Source: Acidobacteriota bacterium
GTDB taxonomy: Bacteria; Acidobacteriota; Terriglobia; Terriglobales; Acidobacteriaceae
Reading direction: 5' to 3'
Assembly (NCBI GenBank): GCA_019351975.1
Contig: JABBOG010000004.1
Coordinates: 1-64,000, forward strand
Length of the DNA: 64,000 nucleotides
A program made the translations under genes and the position numbers. Shown in pieces: positions 9,301 to 18,427 of this stretch (position 1 is the stretch's first letter; each line of letters begins with the position of its first letter). The notes beneath the pieces are model-generated. The model searched no databases, had not been told where the DNA came from, and saw only the letters and a list, made by a program, of their open reading frames with translations.

Positions 9301-10905
9301 CACGATCGCTTCACGCAGCGGATCAATCGCGGGATTCGTCACCTGCGCAAACCTCTGGCGAAAGAACGAGTACAGCGGTCGCGGCGCACGCGCCAGGAAC
9401 GCCAACGGCGTATCGTCCCCCATCGACCACACTGCGTCCTTTCCGCTGGCCGCCATCGGCTGCAGAATCATCTTCACATCTTCTTTGGTGTATCCAAATC
9501 CGCCCTGCTGTGCCTCAAGCCCGTCGAAACTCTCCTCAATTCGCACCGGAACCAGCGGCGTCTCTTCCACCAGCGACGCATATGTGGCCTTTGCGTCGAA
9601 AGCGTCCAGCATCTCATCATTGTGATAAATCTTGTGTTCCTGGGTATCCACGCCGATCATCTGTCCAGGTCCCAACCGCCCACTCTCGATCACCGTCTCC
9701 GGATCGAGATCGACCAACCCCGCCTCGCTTCCCGCTACCACAATGCCATCGCTCGTTATCGCATAGCGGCACGGGCGCAAACCGTTGCGGTCCAGCGCTG
9801 CGCCCACAACGATCCCATCGCTGTAAGCAATCGCCGCAGGACCATCCCAAGGTTCACAGCAGCCCGCGTGATACTCCAGAAACGGACTCGGCCGGCTCAC
9901 CATCGCCGGGGGCAGCAGCATCCGCACAGCCTCAGAGATCGTCCGGCCATTCTGACTCAGTAACTCCACCGTCTCGTCCAGGCTCGTCGAATCCGTCCCA
10001 TCCTTTGTGAGCACGGGCTTGCATTCCACCGGTAGCGTCGAATCTCTCGCCGCCATCCTTGAGCGATTGCCCCAAACCGTGTTGATCTCCCCGTTATGCC
10101 CTAGCGTCCTTCCCGGCTGCGCACGATGCCACGCGGGCAGCGTATTCGTCGCGTAGCGTTGATGAAACACCGCAAAGTGCGTGACATACTCCGGCGACGC
10201 AAGGTCAGGGTAAAACGCTGGCAGCAAACGTCCAAGACACATCGCCTTGTACACCAGCGTCCTTGTAGAAAGCGAGCAGATATACCCTGTAACTTCCCCC
10301 AGTTCTACGGCTCGCTCAAACTGTTTGCGTGCCAGATACAAGCGACGTTCCATCGGATCTGAATCCTGCGCTCCCTTATCCGTCACCAGCACTTGCCGTA
10401 TCACCGGCATCGTACTCAGAGCAATTGCGCCCAAAACCCCAATCTCGGTTGGAACATCACGCCAACCAATCACTCGTAGTTCCTGCGACGCAAGACAGCT
10501 CTCCAGCACCTCTTCACCGCGCGTCTCCAGCTTCGGCCAGAAAACCATCCCAACACCAAGGCTTTCCTCCTCACTTAGCTGCACCCCTGCAGCATCCAGC
10601 AGCAGCCTGCGCGGCACCGCCGTCATCAACCCAATTCCATCGCTGCTCGCGCCATCGGCTGCAACCGCACCGCGGTGCTCAAGCCTCGCCAGCGCCGTCA
10701 ATGCATCCTGCAATATCTTATGAGTCGTCTTTCCCAGGGCTGACGCCACAAATCCCACTCCGCAGGAATCATGGTCAAAGCGCTCATCCACTAAAGATGC
10801 ATTCCTACTTTCGGACACGGCATGCCCTATCGGCGAACAGTTCCACCCTGCATCGCTGCCTACATACCCGGTCGCCTCTACGCCATCCAGAACTTTCAAC
10901 TGCAT
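6361..10905 (-). CDS. gltB: glutamate synthase large subunit
   Basis: GOGAT transfers the amide of glutamine to 2-oxoglutarate to make two glutamates. The 1514-residue product has an N-terminal class II glutaminase domain whose nucleophile should be Cys48 (FDHDSCGVGF) after removal of a 47-residue propeptide. It is followed by the central domain, the FMN-binding synthase domain (GGEDPVVY, EIKVAQGAKPGEGGQLPG) and the cluster motif CDMARQCHLNTC. The C-terminal GXGXG beta-helix contains TAGQSFGAF. No small subunit (gltD) is adjacent or elsewhere in the window, so the electron donor (NADPH via a remote GltD, or ferredoxin) is open. It is transcribed divergently from argR, sharing a 186-bp region with candidate ARG boxes. 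Confidence 0.95.
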   Translation of the reverse strand: MQLKVLDGVEATGYVGSDAGWNCSPIGHAVSESRNASLVDERFDHDSCGVGFVASALGKTTHKILQDALTALARLEHRGAVAADGASSDGIGLMTAVPRRLLLDAAGVQLSEEESLGVGMVFWPKLETRGEEVLESCLASQELRVIGWRDVPTEIGVLGAIALSTMPVIRQVLVTDKGAQDSDPMERRLYLARKQFERAVELGEVTGYICSLSTRTLVYKAMCLGRLLPAFYPDLASPEYVTHFAVFHQRYATNTLPAWHRAQPGRTLGHNGEINTVWGNRSRMAARDSTLPVECKPVLTKDGTDSTSLDETVELLSQNGRTISEAVRMLLPPAMVSRPSPFLEYHAGCCEPWDGPAAIAYSDGIVVGAALDRNGLRPCRYAITSDGIVVAGSEAGLVDLDPETVIESGRLGPGQMIGVDTQEHKIYHNDEMLDAFDAKATYASLVEETPLVPVRIEESFDGLEAQQGGFGYTKEDVKMILQPMAASGKDAVWSMGDDTPLAFLARAPRPLYSFFRQRFAQVTNPAIDPLREAIVVSMDTRLGPWAHILEKNEPLPGISLHSPFLSLGQVAALRAGEYPHCDVLRLEELPCIFSPSLTLEQALDEVCGQAVAMVRGGVRLLLITDRGAGADALPIPMAMATGAVHQALVAAGLRTLCGLAVEAGDCRDIHHAAILIGYGAGAVCPWLALETARSLQPEGVDGQTMMLKSLDAGLAKVMSKMGISVVDSYRGAHLFDVLGLHASVVDRCFTHTPAPLSGIGFAELDRRLRLTWLGDTASDLPDFGWVRFRKSDIAEPHMWQPPAVKALQTVVGSARGVGASADSTSAFAIFTRHMDAGEPTTLRDLLDVRAAGPELSVEDVEAQESIYTRFVSSAMSLGSLSPEAHQTITQAMNSLGARSNTGEGGEDPVVYAPVSPNGGRSAGDDSGTRVAMSREGGATAVAELVSAPAVRNSLNNKIKQIASGRFGVTAEYLAHAEEIEIKVAQGAKPGEGGQLPGHKVSGLIARLRHAQPGVALISPPPHHDIYSIEDLAQLIYDLKRVNPRAAIGVKLVSGCGVGTVAAGVAKAYADFIVIAGNAGGTGAAALSSIKYAGNPWELGLAEAQQQLRASGMRERVRLRTDGGITTARDVLIAALLGADEYAFGTAVLVALGCDMARQCHLNTCPTGIATQRPELRAKFRGKPEHVVTYFGQVAADVRKLLARYGLPSLEAAIGRADLLEQVRFDGNLDLTPMLAMVGDGPKRWMGEANRRPGVDHPLDDAWTEPALDAVATGRPFKVKSGICNEHRSVGARLSGELAVRRAKGELDEADVTFEMDGTAGQSFGAFAGEGMKLILNGQANDFVGKGLSGADLILRAVGRAAERSDEHVLLGNVALYGATSGRLFAAGRAGERFAVRNSGVTAVVEGVGDHACEYMTGGMVAILGEIGINFGAGMTGGLAWVFDQEQTLISEERYHAEFLDAQTFAETTPEQQAGLRRLIEEHVALAHSRLGERLVQQWLESSAKFVLFTPKPQA

Positions 10906-11015
10906 AAGTTAATATACTTCCGTTCCTGTACCCAGCCGTCGACACATACTTCTTCGGTCTGTAGCCTGACATTGTGCCGAGAAGCACGTTTGATCCTGCG
11001 CAGTTAGCTCGGTTG

Positions 11016-11048
11016 TGTATATTTATACATGAATCATGTATTTTTATG
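11016..11048. promoter_or_regulatory. two adjacent candidate ARG boxes (ArgR operator)
   Basis: TGTATATTTATACA (11016-11029) is an inverted repeat with 6-bp arms and a 2-bp spacer. CATGTATTTTTATG (11035-11048) is a near-palindrome. Their centres lie 19 bp apart. AT-rich paired palindromes just upstream of argR are the classical arrangement of ARG boxes, where ArgR with arginine represses its own operon. The position between divergent gltB and argR would also allow control of gltB. Operator identity is inferred. Confidence 0.6.
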
Positions 11049-11091
11049 CGACACTATTACTAAGCATCCCGGAGAGCTTCACCTCAACGCA

Positions 11092-11529
11092 ATGAAAACC
11101 CATCGGCACAGCGCGATACGAGAGCTCCTGGTAAAGACCACAGTCACCAACCAGGATGAGCTCCGCCTCATCCTCGCCAGTCGTGGCATCCACGTCACGC
11201 AGGCCACCCTTTCACGCGATATCCGCGAACTAAAGCTGATGAAAGGACCTTCGGGTTACGCCCTGCCAACACTCGACGAAGAAAACGACCTTCCCAACAT
11301 AGCCGGCGTGCTTCAGGATTTTGCTCTTGAAGTGCGCCAGGCCCAAAATTTGCTGGTCGTCCTCACCATCATGGGCGGTGCGCAGCCCGTCGCCGCCAGC
11401 ATAGACTCTGCCGCCTGGAGTGACGTCGTCGGCACCATCGCCGGAGACAACACCGTCCTCATCATCTGTCCAGACGCCGCAATGGCAACAGCAGTCAATC
11501 AGCGACTCGAGGCCTACATCGGTGAATAA
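11092..11529 (+). CDS. argR: arginine repressor
   Basis: A 145-residue ArgR, the normal size. The N-terminal winged helix-turn-helix reads HSAIRELLVKTTVTNQDEL and VTQATLSRDIRELKLMK, whose second part is the ArgR/AhrC DNA-recognition signature. The C-terminal hexamerisation and arginine-binding domain ends with GTIAGDNTVLIICPDA. ATG 11092 is chosen because homology starts there; the frame is open to 11029 but those residues run through the second ARG box. It heads the arg cluster and overlaps argC by 8 bp, so it likely autoregulates argCBDFG through the boxes at 11016-11048. Confidence 0.93.
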   Translation: MKTHRHSAIRELLVKTTVTNQDELRLILASRGIHVTQATLSRDIRELKLMKGPSGYALPTLDEENDLPNIAGVLQDFALEVRQAQNLLVVLTIMGGAQPVAASIDSAAWSDVVGTIAGDNTVLIICPDAAMATAVNQRLEAYIGE

Positions 11530-12592
11530 CTACAGCCCTTTGCGCACTGCCATCGCTGGCGTGAGCGGGTACGCTGGCGGAGAGCTCGTGCGCCTTCTGC
11601 TGCGTCATCCACGCCTCACCGACACGCCTCCCATTCTTCTCGGGCGCCCTCAAGACACAGACGCTCTTCCAATCTCGCTAACCAGCCTTCATCCGCAGCT
11701 CACAGGTCTACCTAATGCCGACAACTTAGAGCTTTCAAGCTTCAACTGGAAGCAGCTGCAGCGTGACGCGGTGGACATCCTCTTCCTCGCCACACCCCAC
11801 GAGCAGTCCCGCGAGTGGGTACCTCTCGCTCTCGCCCACGGCATTCGGGTTATCGATCTCAGTGGCGCATGGCGCTTGCATAACCCACACCACCGCGCCG
11901 TGTATCAACTGCACGACGCCGATCCATTTCGAGCGTCGCAACTGCAAGCGGAGGCCGTCTACGGTTCACCAGAGATTCACGCTCCCGCCATCGCCAAAGC
12001 AAGGCTGATAGCCAACCCGGGTTGCTACGCAACCTCGATCATCCTTGCGCTGGCTCCGCTCCTGCGCGCCAATCTTCTAAACCTCGAATGTGGCATCGTT
12101 TGCGACGCTAAATCCGGCGTCAGCGGGGCTGGTAAGACGCCATCACCAACCACCCACTTCATGCACGCCGCCGATAACCTATCCGCCTATGCCATATTCG
12201 GACATCGGCACACCGGCGAACTGCTCGAGCAGCTCAATCTCACTACTGATCAAATCCAGTTCACACCGCATCTCCTGCCTATCCCCAGAGGCATTCTCTC
12301 CACCATGTACATGCGCCTTAACCAGCCTCAGACCGCAGCAGCAATCCAGTCCGTCTTCGATGAGTTCTTCGCTGATGCACCTCTGGTTCGTGTTCGCCGC
12401 TCTCCACAACTGCCGCAGATCCAGTACGTTGTTCGCACAAATTTTTGCGACCTTGGCTTCCAACTCTCCACAGATGGTCGTCGGCTCGTTGTCATTTCTG
12501 TAATTGACAATCTATTGAAGGGCGCAGCCTCGCAGGCGGTGCAAAATATGAATCTTATGGCAGGCTGGCATCAGGCGGAAGGACTCCTATGA
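11522..12592 (+). CDS. argC: N-acetyl-gamma-glutamyl-phosphate reductase
   Basis: Third step of arginine synthesis: NADPH reduction of N-acetylglutamyl phosphate to the semialdehyde. The product has 356 residues with the Rossmann start AIAGVSGYAGGELVRLLLRHP, SGAWRL, and the active-site cysteine in NPGCYATS. The signature SGVSGAGKTP and HRHTGE follow. The GTG at 11522 is chosen because it precedes the Rossmann motif and overlaps the argR stop by 8 bp; no ATG lies in a suitable place. It overlaps argB by 4 bp (ATGA). Confidence 0.93.
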   Translation: MNNYSPLRTAIAGVSGYAGGELVRLLLRHPRLTDTPPILLGRPQDTDALPISLTSLHPQLTGLPNADNLELSSFNWKQLQRDAVDILFLATPHEQSREWVPLALAHGIRVIDLSGAWRLHNPHHRAVYQLHDADPFRASQLQAEAVYGSPEIHAPAIAKARLIANPGCYATSIILALAPLLRANLLNLECGIVCDAKSGVSGAGKTPSPTTHFMHAADNLSAYAIFGHRHTGELLEQLNLTTDQIQFTPHLLPIPRGILSTMYMRLNQPQTAAAIQSVFDEFFADAPLVRVRRSPQLPQIQYVVRTNFCDLGFQLSTDGRRLVVISVIDNLLKGAASQAVQNMNLMAGWHQAEGLL

Positions 12593-13371
12593 AATTCGTT
12601 GTCAAACTCGGAGGCGCCGCGCTTGAAAACGCTGAGCTCCTCCATCGCTGCGCAGCATCTATCACCCTGCTTGCGCGCGACGGCCACAAAGTGGCTTTGG
12701 TTCACGGAGGCGGTGTCCAACTGACGCGTCTGCTCGCGCAGATGGGCAAAAAGAGCGAGTTCGTCTCTGGTCTGCGCATCACCGACGCCGAGACGCGCGA
12801 CGCCGCTCTTATGGTGCTCGGCGGCCGCGTGAACAAGTCTCTCGTCGCCGCTCTCGACCAATGCGGCCAAGCGGCCATGGGCCTGACCGGTGGCGACGGT
12901 CACGTCTTTCGCGCACGCAAGAAAAAGACGAACCCCGACCTCGGTTACGTCGGCGAAATCGCCGCAACCGACCCCAAGTGGCTCGACGCCATCTGGACCA
13001 TGGGTGCGGTTCCCGTCATCTCCTCTATTGCCCTCGGCTTCGATGGCGAATACTACAACATCAACGCAGATGAGATGGCCTCAGCTTGCGCCATCGCTAC
13101 CAATGCCGACGCTCTTGTCTTCCTCACCGACGTTCCGGGCGTCAAGGCCGCAGACGGTAGCGTCATGCGATGGCTCTCGCTCAAGCAGATCCCAGCGCTT
13201 GAGCAGAATGCTATCGTCTCCGGCGGCATGCTTCCCAAGCTTGCTGCCTGTAGAGACGCTCTCATGCACGGCGTCAAGCGTGTTCGCATCCTTCCCGCAT
13301 CCTCGGCGTCGGTCCTCCCCGATTTACTCAACACGCGTGTCAACGATGGAACAGAGGTAATGGTCGCATGA
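12589..13371 (+). CDS. argB: acetylglutamate kinase
   Basis: Phosphorylates N-acetylglutamate with ATP (second step of arginine synthesis). It has 260 residues, the size of the compact bacterial form. The amino-acid kinase fold is visible in KFVVKLGGAALE, ALVHGGGVQLTRLL, TDAETRDAALMVLGGRVNK, YNINADEMASACA and the ATP-site stretch LVFLTDVPGV. VSGGMLPKLAAC closes the catalytic part. The long N-terminal helix of arginine-inhibited hexameric forms appears to be absent, as in the E. coli type, so feedback control may act elsewhere. ATGA overlaps link it to argC and argD on both sides. Confidence 0.93.
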   Translation: MKFVVKLGGAALENAELLHRCAASITLLARDGHKVALVHGGGVQLTRLLAQMGKKSEFVSGLRITDAETRDAALMVLGGRVNKSLVAALDQCGQAAMGLTGGDGHVFRARKKKTNPDLGYVGEIAATDPKWLDAIWTMGAVPVISSIALGFDGEYYNINADEMASACAIATNADALVFLTDVPGVKAADGSVMRWLSLKQIPALEQNAIVSGGMLPKLAACRDALMHGVKRVRILPASSASVLPDLLNTRVNDGTEVMVA

Positions 13372-14645
13372 CGTCCACTCCAACACTCGGCCTGCACGAT
13401 CTACAAGCCGCTGAAGCGAAGCTCCTTGTCCAAACCTATGAGCGCTATCCCCTGCTCTTCGTCTCCGGCAGCGGCGTACACTTGCGCGACGCACACGGCA
13501 CCGAATACCTCGATCTGCTTAGCGGAATTGGCGTCTGCGCCCTCGGCTATAACCATCCGTCCATCACGCGCGCCATCGCCGAACAAGCGCCCCTGCTGCT
13601 CCACACCTCCAACCTCTTCTTCCATCGCGGCACTGCGGAACTCGCCGCACGCCTCACGGAGATCACCGGCATGGACCGCGTCTTCCTCTGCAACAGCGGC
13701 ACGGAAGCATGGGAGGCAGCGCTCAAGCTCGCACGTGCCCACGCCGGACTCCTCCGCGCCGAGGGCAAGGCCATCGGCACCAGATTTCTCGCGCTTGAAC
13801 ACAGCTTCCACGGGCGCACCATGGGATCAGTCGCAACAACCCACAAAGCAAAGTACCGCGAACCTTTCGCTCCTGTCATGCCCGATGTGCACTTCGTTCC
13901 GTTCAACGATGTCGAGGCCCTGCGCGCTGCATTCTCCTCTGATGTCTGCGCCATCGCCATCGAACCTATCCAGGGTGAAGGCGGCATCAACTCCGTCTCG
14001 CAGGCGTTCCTGATGGCCGCACGCGAACTCTGCGACTCTACTGGAGCTCTGCTCATCCTCGACGAGATCCAAAGCGGCATGGGTCGCACCGGCAAGTGGT
14101 GCGCCTATCAGCACAGCAACGTCCTGCCCGACATCACCACGCTCGCAAAGCCCATGGCCGGGGGCATCCCCATCGGCGCTATGCTCTGTACCGACGATGC
14201 CGCGCGCGCATTCACTCCGGGCATGCATGGCACAACCTTCGGCGGCAACCCGCTCGCCTGCGCCGTCGCCCTCGCAGTCATCGACGAGATCATACAGTCT
14301 AACCTGCTCGAGCACGTCATCTCCACCGGCGAATACTTCCGCGCAGAGCTTCGTCGCCTCCAGTCGAAATATCCTGCCATCGTTGACGTACGCGGTCTCG
14401 GTCTCATGATCGGCGTCGAACTCGCATCCGAAGATCTGGCAAAGTCTGTCCTGTCAGGCATGATGGAACGTCACATTCTCATCAATCGCACGCATGAAAC
14501 CGTGCTCCGATTCCTCCCGCCCTTTCTTCTCGCGCCCGGGCATGTCGATCATGCAGTCCTCGCGCTCGATCAACTCCTTGCCCTGCAAAAGCAGCTTGAA
14601 CCATCGCACAGCACCACGCTGACTGGAGCATCAAAACTTGGATAA
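13368..14645 (+). CDS. argD: acetylornithine aminotransferase
   Basis: A class III PLP aminotransferase converting N-acetylglutamate semialdehyde to N-acetylornithine. The product has 425 residues. Seen are YLDLLSGIGVCALGYNHP, FLCNSGTEAWEAALKLAR, HSFHGRTMGS, AIEPIQGEGG, LILDEIQSGMGRTG and the PLP lysine in TLAKPMAGGIPIGAM, then GTTFGGNPLACAVAL. These are standard ArgD features. The order argC-argB-argD supports ArgD over other ornithine-type aminotransferases. The start overlaps argB by 4 bp. Confidence 0.92.
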   Translation: MTSTPTLGLHDLQAAEAKLLVQTYERYPLLFVSGSGVHLRDAHGTEYLDLLSGIGVCALGYNHPSITRAIAEQAPLLLHTSNLFFHRGTAELAARLTEITGMDRVFLCNSGTEAWEAALKLARAHAGLLRAEGKAIGTRFLALEHSFHGRTMGSVATTHKAKYREPFAPVMPDVHFVPFNDVEALRAAFSSDVCAIAIEPIQGEGGINSVSQAFLMAARELCDSTGALLILDEIQSGMGRTGKWCAYQHSNVLPDITTLAKPMAGGIPIGAMLCTDDAARAFTPGMHGTTFGGNPLACAVALAVIDEIIQSNLLEHVISTGEYFRAELRRLQSKYPAIVDVRGLGLMIGVELASEDLAKSVLSGMMERHILINRTHETVLRFLPPFLLAPGHVDHAVLALDQLLALQKQLEPSHSTTLTGASKLG

Positions 14646-14658
14646 CAAAACATTCGTC

Positions 14659-15717
14659 ATGAACTCACCCAAAGGCACGCATCCAACTACCTCCCTCGGC
14701 ATCCAGTCCGACACCATGTTTCACGAAACCGCCAAGGGTCTCGCCGGAAAAGATCTCTGCTCCATCGCCGACCTCTCCGTAACCGAAATGGCTGCTCTCA
14801 TGGAACTCGCGCACGCCGTAAAAGCGCAGCCCGAAGATTTCCGCAACGCCCTTGACGCCAAACAAATGGTTCTCATCTTCGAGAAGGACTCCCTGCGCAC
14901 CCGCCTTACCTTCGAGACCGCCATGAACACCCTCGGCGGCAACGCGCTCTTCGTCGACCAGACCAGCTCACCACTTGGAGAACGTGAATCCATTCCCGAC
15001 GTCGCTCGCAATCTCGAGCGCTGGATGAGCATCATTGTCCTCCGCACCTACTCGCACGAAACCATCACCGAGATGGCCGCGAACTCCAAAGTCCCCGTCA
15101 TTAATGCGCTCTCCGACCTCGAGCACCCCTGCCAGGCCATCGCCGACTTCATGACCCTCGAAGAGCGCTTCGGTTCCCTGGAAGGACTCAAATTCACCTA
15201 CGTCGGGGACGGCAATAACGTCTGCCACTCGCTGATGCTCACCGCCGCGCTCCTCGGCGTCCATTGCACCATCGCCACGCCCAAAAGCTTTGAGCCTAAG
15301 CTGTCCGTTGTTCACAAAGCAATCGAACTTGCCGAACATACTGGCGGATCTCTTACCCTCACCCATGACCCCCTCAAAGCCGCAACCGACGCCGACGCCA
15401 TCTACACCGACGTCTGCACCAGCATGGGCCAGGAGCACGAAGCCGCCCGCCGCGCCCCCATCTTCAAACCCTTCCAGGTTAACGAAGCACTCATGAGCAG
15501 TGCTCAGGACTCCGCCGTCTTCATGCACTGCCTCCCAGCGCACCGCGGCGCCGAAGTCACCGACGCCGTCCTCGATGGCCCACAGTCTGTCGTCTTTGAT
15601 CAGGCCGAAAATCGCATGCACGCACAAAAAGCCATCACCCTCATGCTGCTCGGCGGTGCCAAACGCATCTCCGGCAGTCGTAACCGCAACAGCTTACACT
15701 CTCGATCCAAGCGCTGA
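14659..15717 (+). CDS. argF: ornithine carbamoyltransferase
   Basis: Makes citrulline from ornithine and carbamoyl phosphate; the carAB genes that make carbamoyl phosphate lie at 54.9-59.3 kb. The product is 352 residues from ATG 14659. The carbamoyl-phosphate loop is FEKDSLRTRLTFE (the usual STRTR appears as DSLRTR), followed by HPCQAIADF, YVGDGNNVCHS, the ornithine-side TDVCTSMGQE and MHCLPAHRG. Conserved homology starts only near KDLCSIADLS, so ATG 14716 or an upstream TTG 14638 overlapping argD are also possible starts. None has a strong SD. The SMG loop favours ornithine over acetyl- or succinylornithine as substrate. Confidence 0.88.
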   Translation: MNSPKGTHPTTSLGIQSDTMFHETAKGLAGKDLCSIADLSVTEMAALMELAHAVKAQPEDFRNALDAKQMVLIFEKDSLRTRLTFETAMNTLGGNALFVDQTSSPLGERESIPDVARNLERWMSIIVLRTYSHETITEMAANSKVPVINALSDLEHPCQAIADFMTLEERFGSLEGLKFTYVGDGNNVCHSLMLTAALLGVHCTIATPKSFEPKLSVVHKAIELAEHTGGSLTLTHDPLKAATDADAIYTDVCTSMGQEHEAARRAPIFKPFQVNEALMSSAQDSAVFMHCLPAHRGAEVTDAVLDGPQSVVFDQAENRMHAQKAITLMLLGGAKRISGSRNRNSLHSRSKR

Positions 15718-17181
<1,464 letters not shown>

Positions 17182-17218
17182 CATTTATTTAAAGCGCCAG
17201 AGGCGCGTCACATAACAG

Positions 17219-17237
17219 CCCAGGCCGAAGGCCTGGG
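17219..17237 (+). repeat. REP palindrome, left of RAYT
   Basis: CCCAGGCC-GAA-GGCCTGGG, a perfect 8-bp stem with a 3-nt loop, preceded by CATAACAG. It is the inverted copy of the 17837-17855 palindrome, with flanks included. Confidence 0.75.
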
Positions 17238-17335
17238 TTAGGTGCCCCCAAAACCCCGAGGGCTGTAAGCCCGACACAAAATCCCGACCCGACACATACA
17301 CTCTCGGCCCGACACACACCCGGCTCAACACAAAC

Positions 17336-17782
17336 TCAATCCCACACATATCGTTCATCCAACGCCACATGATACTTCTCACAAAATCCGCGCATCTCGT
17401 CTTGGAAACTTCGCTTGGCATGATGCTGCCTTTGCCCGTCGATGTACTGCATCAACGCGCCCAGGTCTGCGGGTCCAACGGAGAACAATCCATACCCACT
17501 CTGCCACGCAAATTTGGCAACGCCCTGCTGCTTCATCCAAACGGACGACGCCGTCTTGATCTCCGACACAACCTTCGCCGAGGTACGCGTGGAAGCAAGC
17601 CGCAGTGCCAGATGCACATGCTCCTGAACGCCACTAACCCGAAAGCATTCGCAATCGAGCTTCCGAGCCGTACCCGCCAGATACGCATGAAGTGCCGGAC
17701 CAATCTCCTCGGAGATCAGAGGCATTCTTTGTTTAGTGCTGAAGACAATATGGACGAGATTCAAGCTCAGCGTCTGCGCCAT
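17336..17782 (-). CDS. REP-associated tyrosine transposase (RAYT), IS200-like HUH family
   Basis: A 148-residue single-domain Y1 transposase-like protein. It has the HUH metal-binding motif HVH at 55-57 (GVQEHVHLAL) and the candidate catalytic tyrosine Tyr113 in MQYIDGQRQHH. FAWQSGYGLFSV is typical of the TnpA_REP group. Such proteins nick single-stranded REP hairpins and are thought to spread REPs. They are usually single-copy and domesticated. ATG 17780-17782 is preceded on the minus strand by GAGGGA. The gene is antisense to the arg operon and bracketed by inverted REPs, which are its likely substrates. Both key motifs are intact, so the protein may be active. Confidence 0.88.
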   Translation of the reverse strand: MAQTLSLNLVHIVFSTKQRMPLISEEIGPALHAYLAGTARKLDCECFRVSGVQEHVHLALRLASTRTSAKVVSEIKTASSVWMKQQGVAKFAWQSGYGLFSVGPADLGALMQYIDGQRQHHAKRSFQDEMRGFCEKYHVALDERYVWD

Positions 17783-17836
17783 AGTTCCCTCGATGTGTCG
17801 GGCTTGCAGCCCTCAACTCTTTGTACACCACCCGTA

Positions 17837-17855
17837 CCCAGGCCTTCGGCCTGGG
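17837..17855 (-). repeat. REP palindrome, right of RAYT (inverted)
   Basis: CCCAGGCC-TTC-GGCCTGGG followed by CTGTTATG. This is the reverse complement of the left REP and its flank, giving an inverted pair around the transposase gene. Confidence 0.75.
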
Positions 17856-17987
17856 CTGTTATGCCCCCGGGCCTACGGCCCTCAAACCAACACCCAAGAA
17901 ATAGCGACCCGGCCAACGAATATCACGAACCCAAAGATTTAAACCATAGCCACCACATCAAGGGTCGAAGACCCGCCAATATAACAG

Positions 17988-18006
17988 CCTAGGCCGAAGG
18001 CCTAGG
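17988..18006 (+). repeat. variant REP palindrome
   Basis: CCTAGGCC-GAA-GGCCTAGG, differing from the left REP by one compensated base pair. It is preceded by ATAACAG as in the left copy. The compensatory change suggests selection on the hairpin, or an independent REP lineage. Confidence 0.7.
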
Positions 18007-18094
18007 TACAACGCAAACCAATCAGCAAAGGTCTGTCAGCCCGGCACAAGAACCACCACCGCAGCATCCGGGCTTTAGCCCCTGAGGTAGAAAG

Positions 18095-18427
18095 ATGATC
18101 GGATCGACCGGCGCTCTCATAATCGCACTTATGAATTTAGCCGTTGGTTGCGTCATCGGATTACTTGTGTCTGGATTGATTCTCCGCAAACGTCTAACTT
18201 TTCTGCGCGGCTTAGGTATCTCTCTAGTTTCTTCCGTTGCATTCCTATCCGGAATCGCTTGGCTCAACTGCAATTCCTTTCAAAACGGCGTATGCGTCGA
18301 TGCTTCATCTAGCAATCTTCACAACCAACTCGTAGCCCACACAATGCTTTCTGCATCGCTCCTCGCGGTCATTGTTTCTTTGCTACTGTCACTCTGCTTA
18401 CGCGCCCTCGCACAAGGTAAACACTAA
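18095..18427 (+). CDS. small membrane protein of unknown function, coupled to argH
   Basis: A 110-residue protein with three likely membrane helices: about 5-30 (GALIIALMNLAVGCVIGLLV), 38-58 (LGISLVSSVAFLSGIAWL) and 82-105 (MLSASLLAVIVSLLLSLCL). I do not recognise the family. ATG 18095 has GAGG seven bases upstream. Its TAA shares one base with the argH ATG (TAATG), so argH translation probably depends on it. It is visibly less GC-rich than the arg genes and sits just after the REP array, which suggests it arrived with, or after, that insertion. A role in arginine synthesis is not implied. Confidence 0.7.
   Translation: MIGSTGALIIALMNLAVGCVIGLLVSGLILRKRLTFLRGLGISLVSSVAFLSGIAWLNCNSFQNGVCVDASSSNLHNQLVAHTMLSASLLAVIVSLLLSLCLRALAQGKH

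Larger units (their letters stand above)
17194..18081. mobile_element. REP palindrome array with its own RAYT gene, inserted between argG and argH
   Basis: The segment carries a tyrosine-transposase gene and many short palindromes with 2-4 nt loops. Examples are GCGCC-AGA-GGCGC (17194-17206), CCCAGGCC/GGCCTGGG (17219-17237 and 17837-17855), GGGCT/AGCCC (17260-17272, 17800-17812, 18070-18081), GGGCC/GGCCC (17869-17881), GGGTC-GAA-GACCC (17962-17974) and CCTAGGCC/GGCCTAGG (17988-18006). This covers the 312-bp stretch 17783-18094, which has no other gene. RAYTs flanked by REPs are known as REPtrons. Confidence 0.75.
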
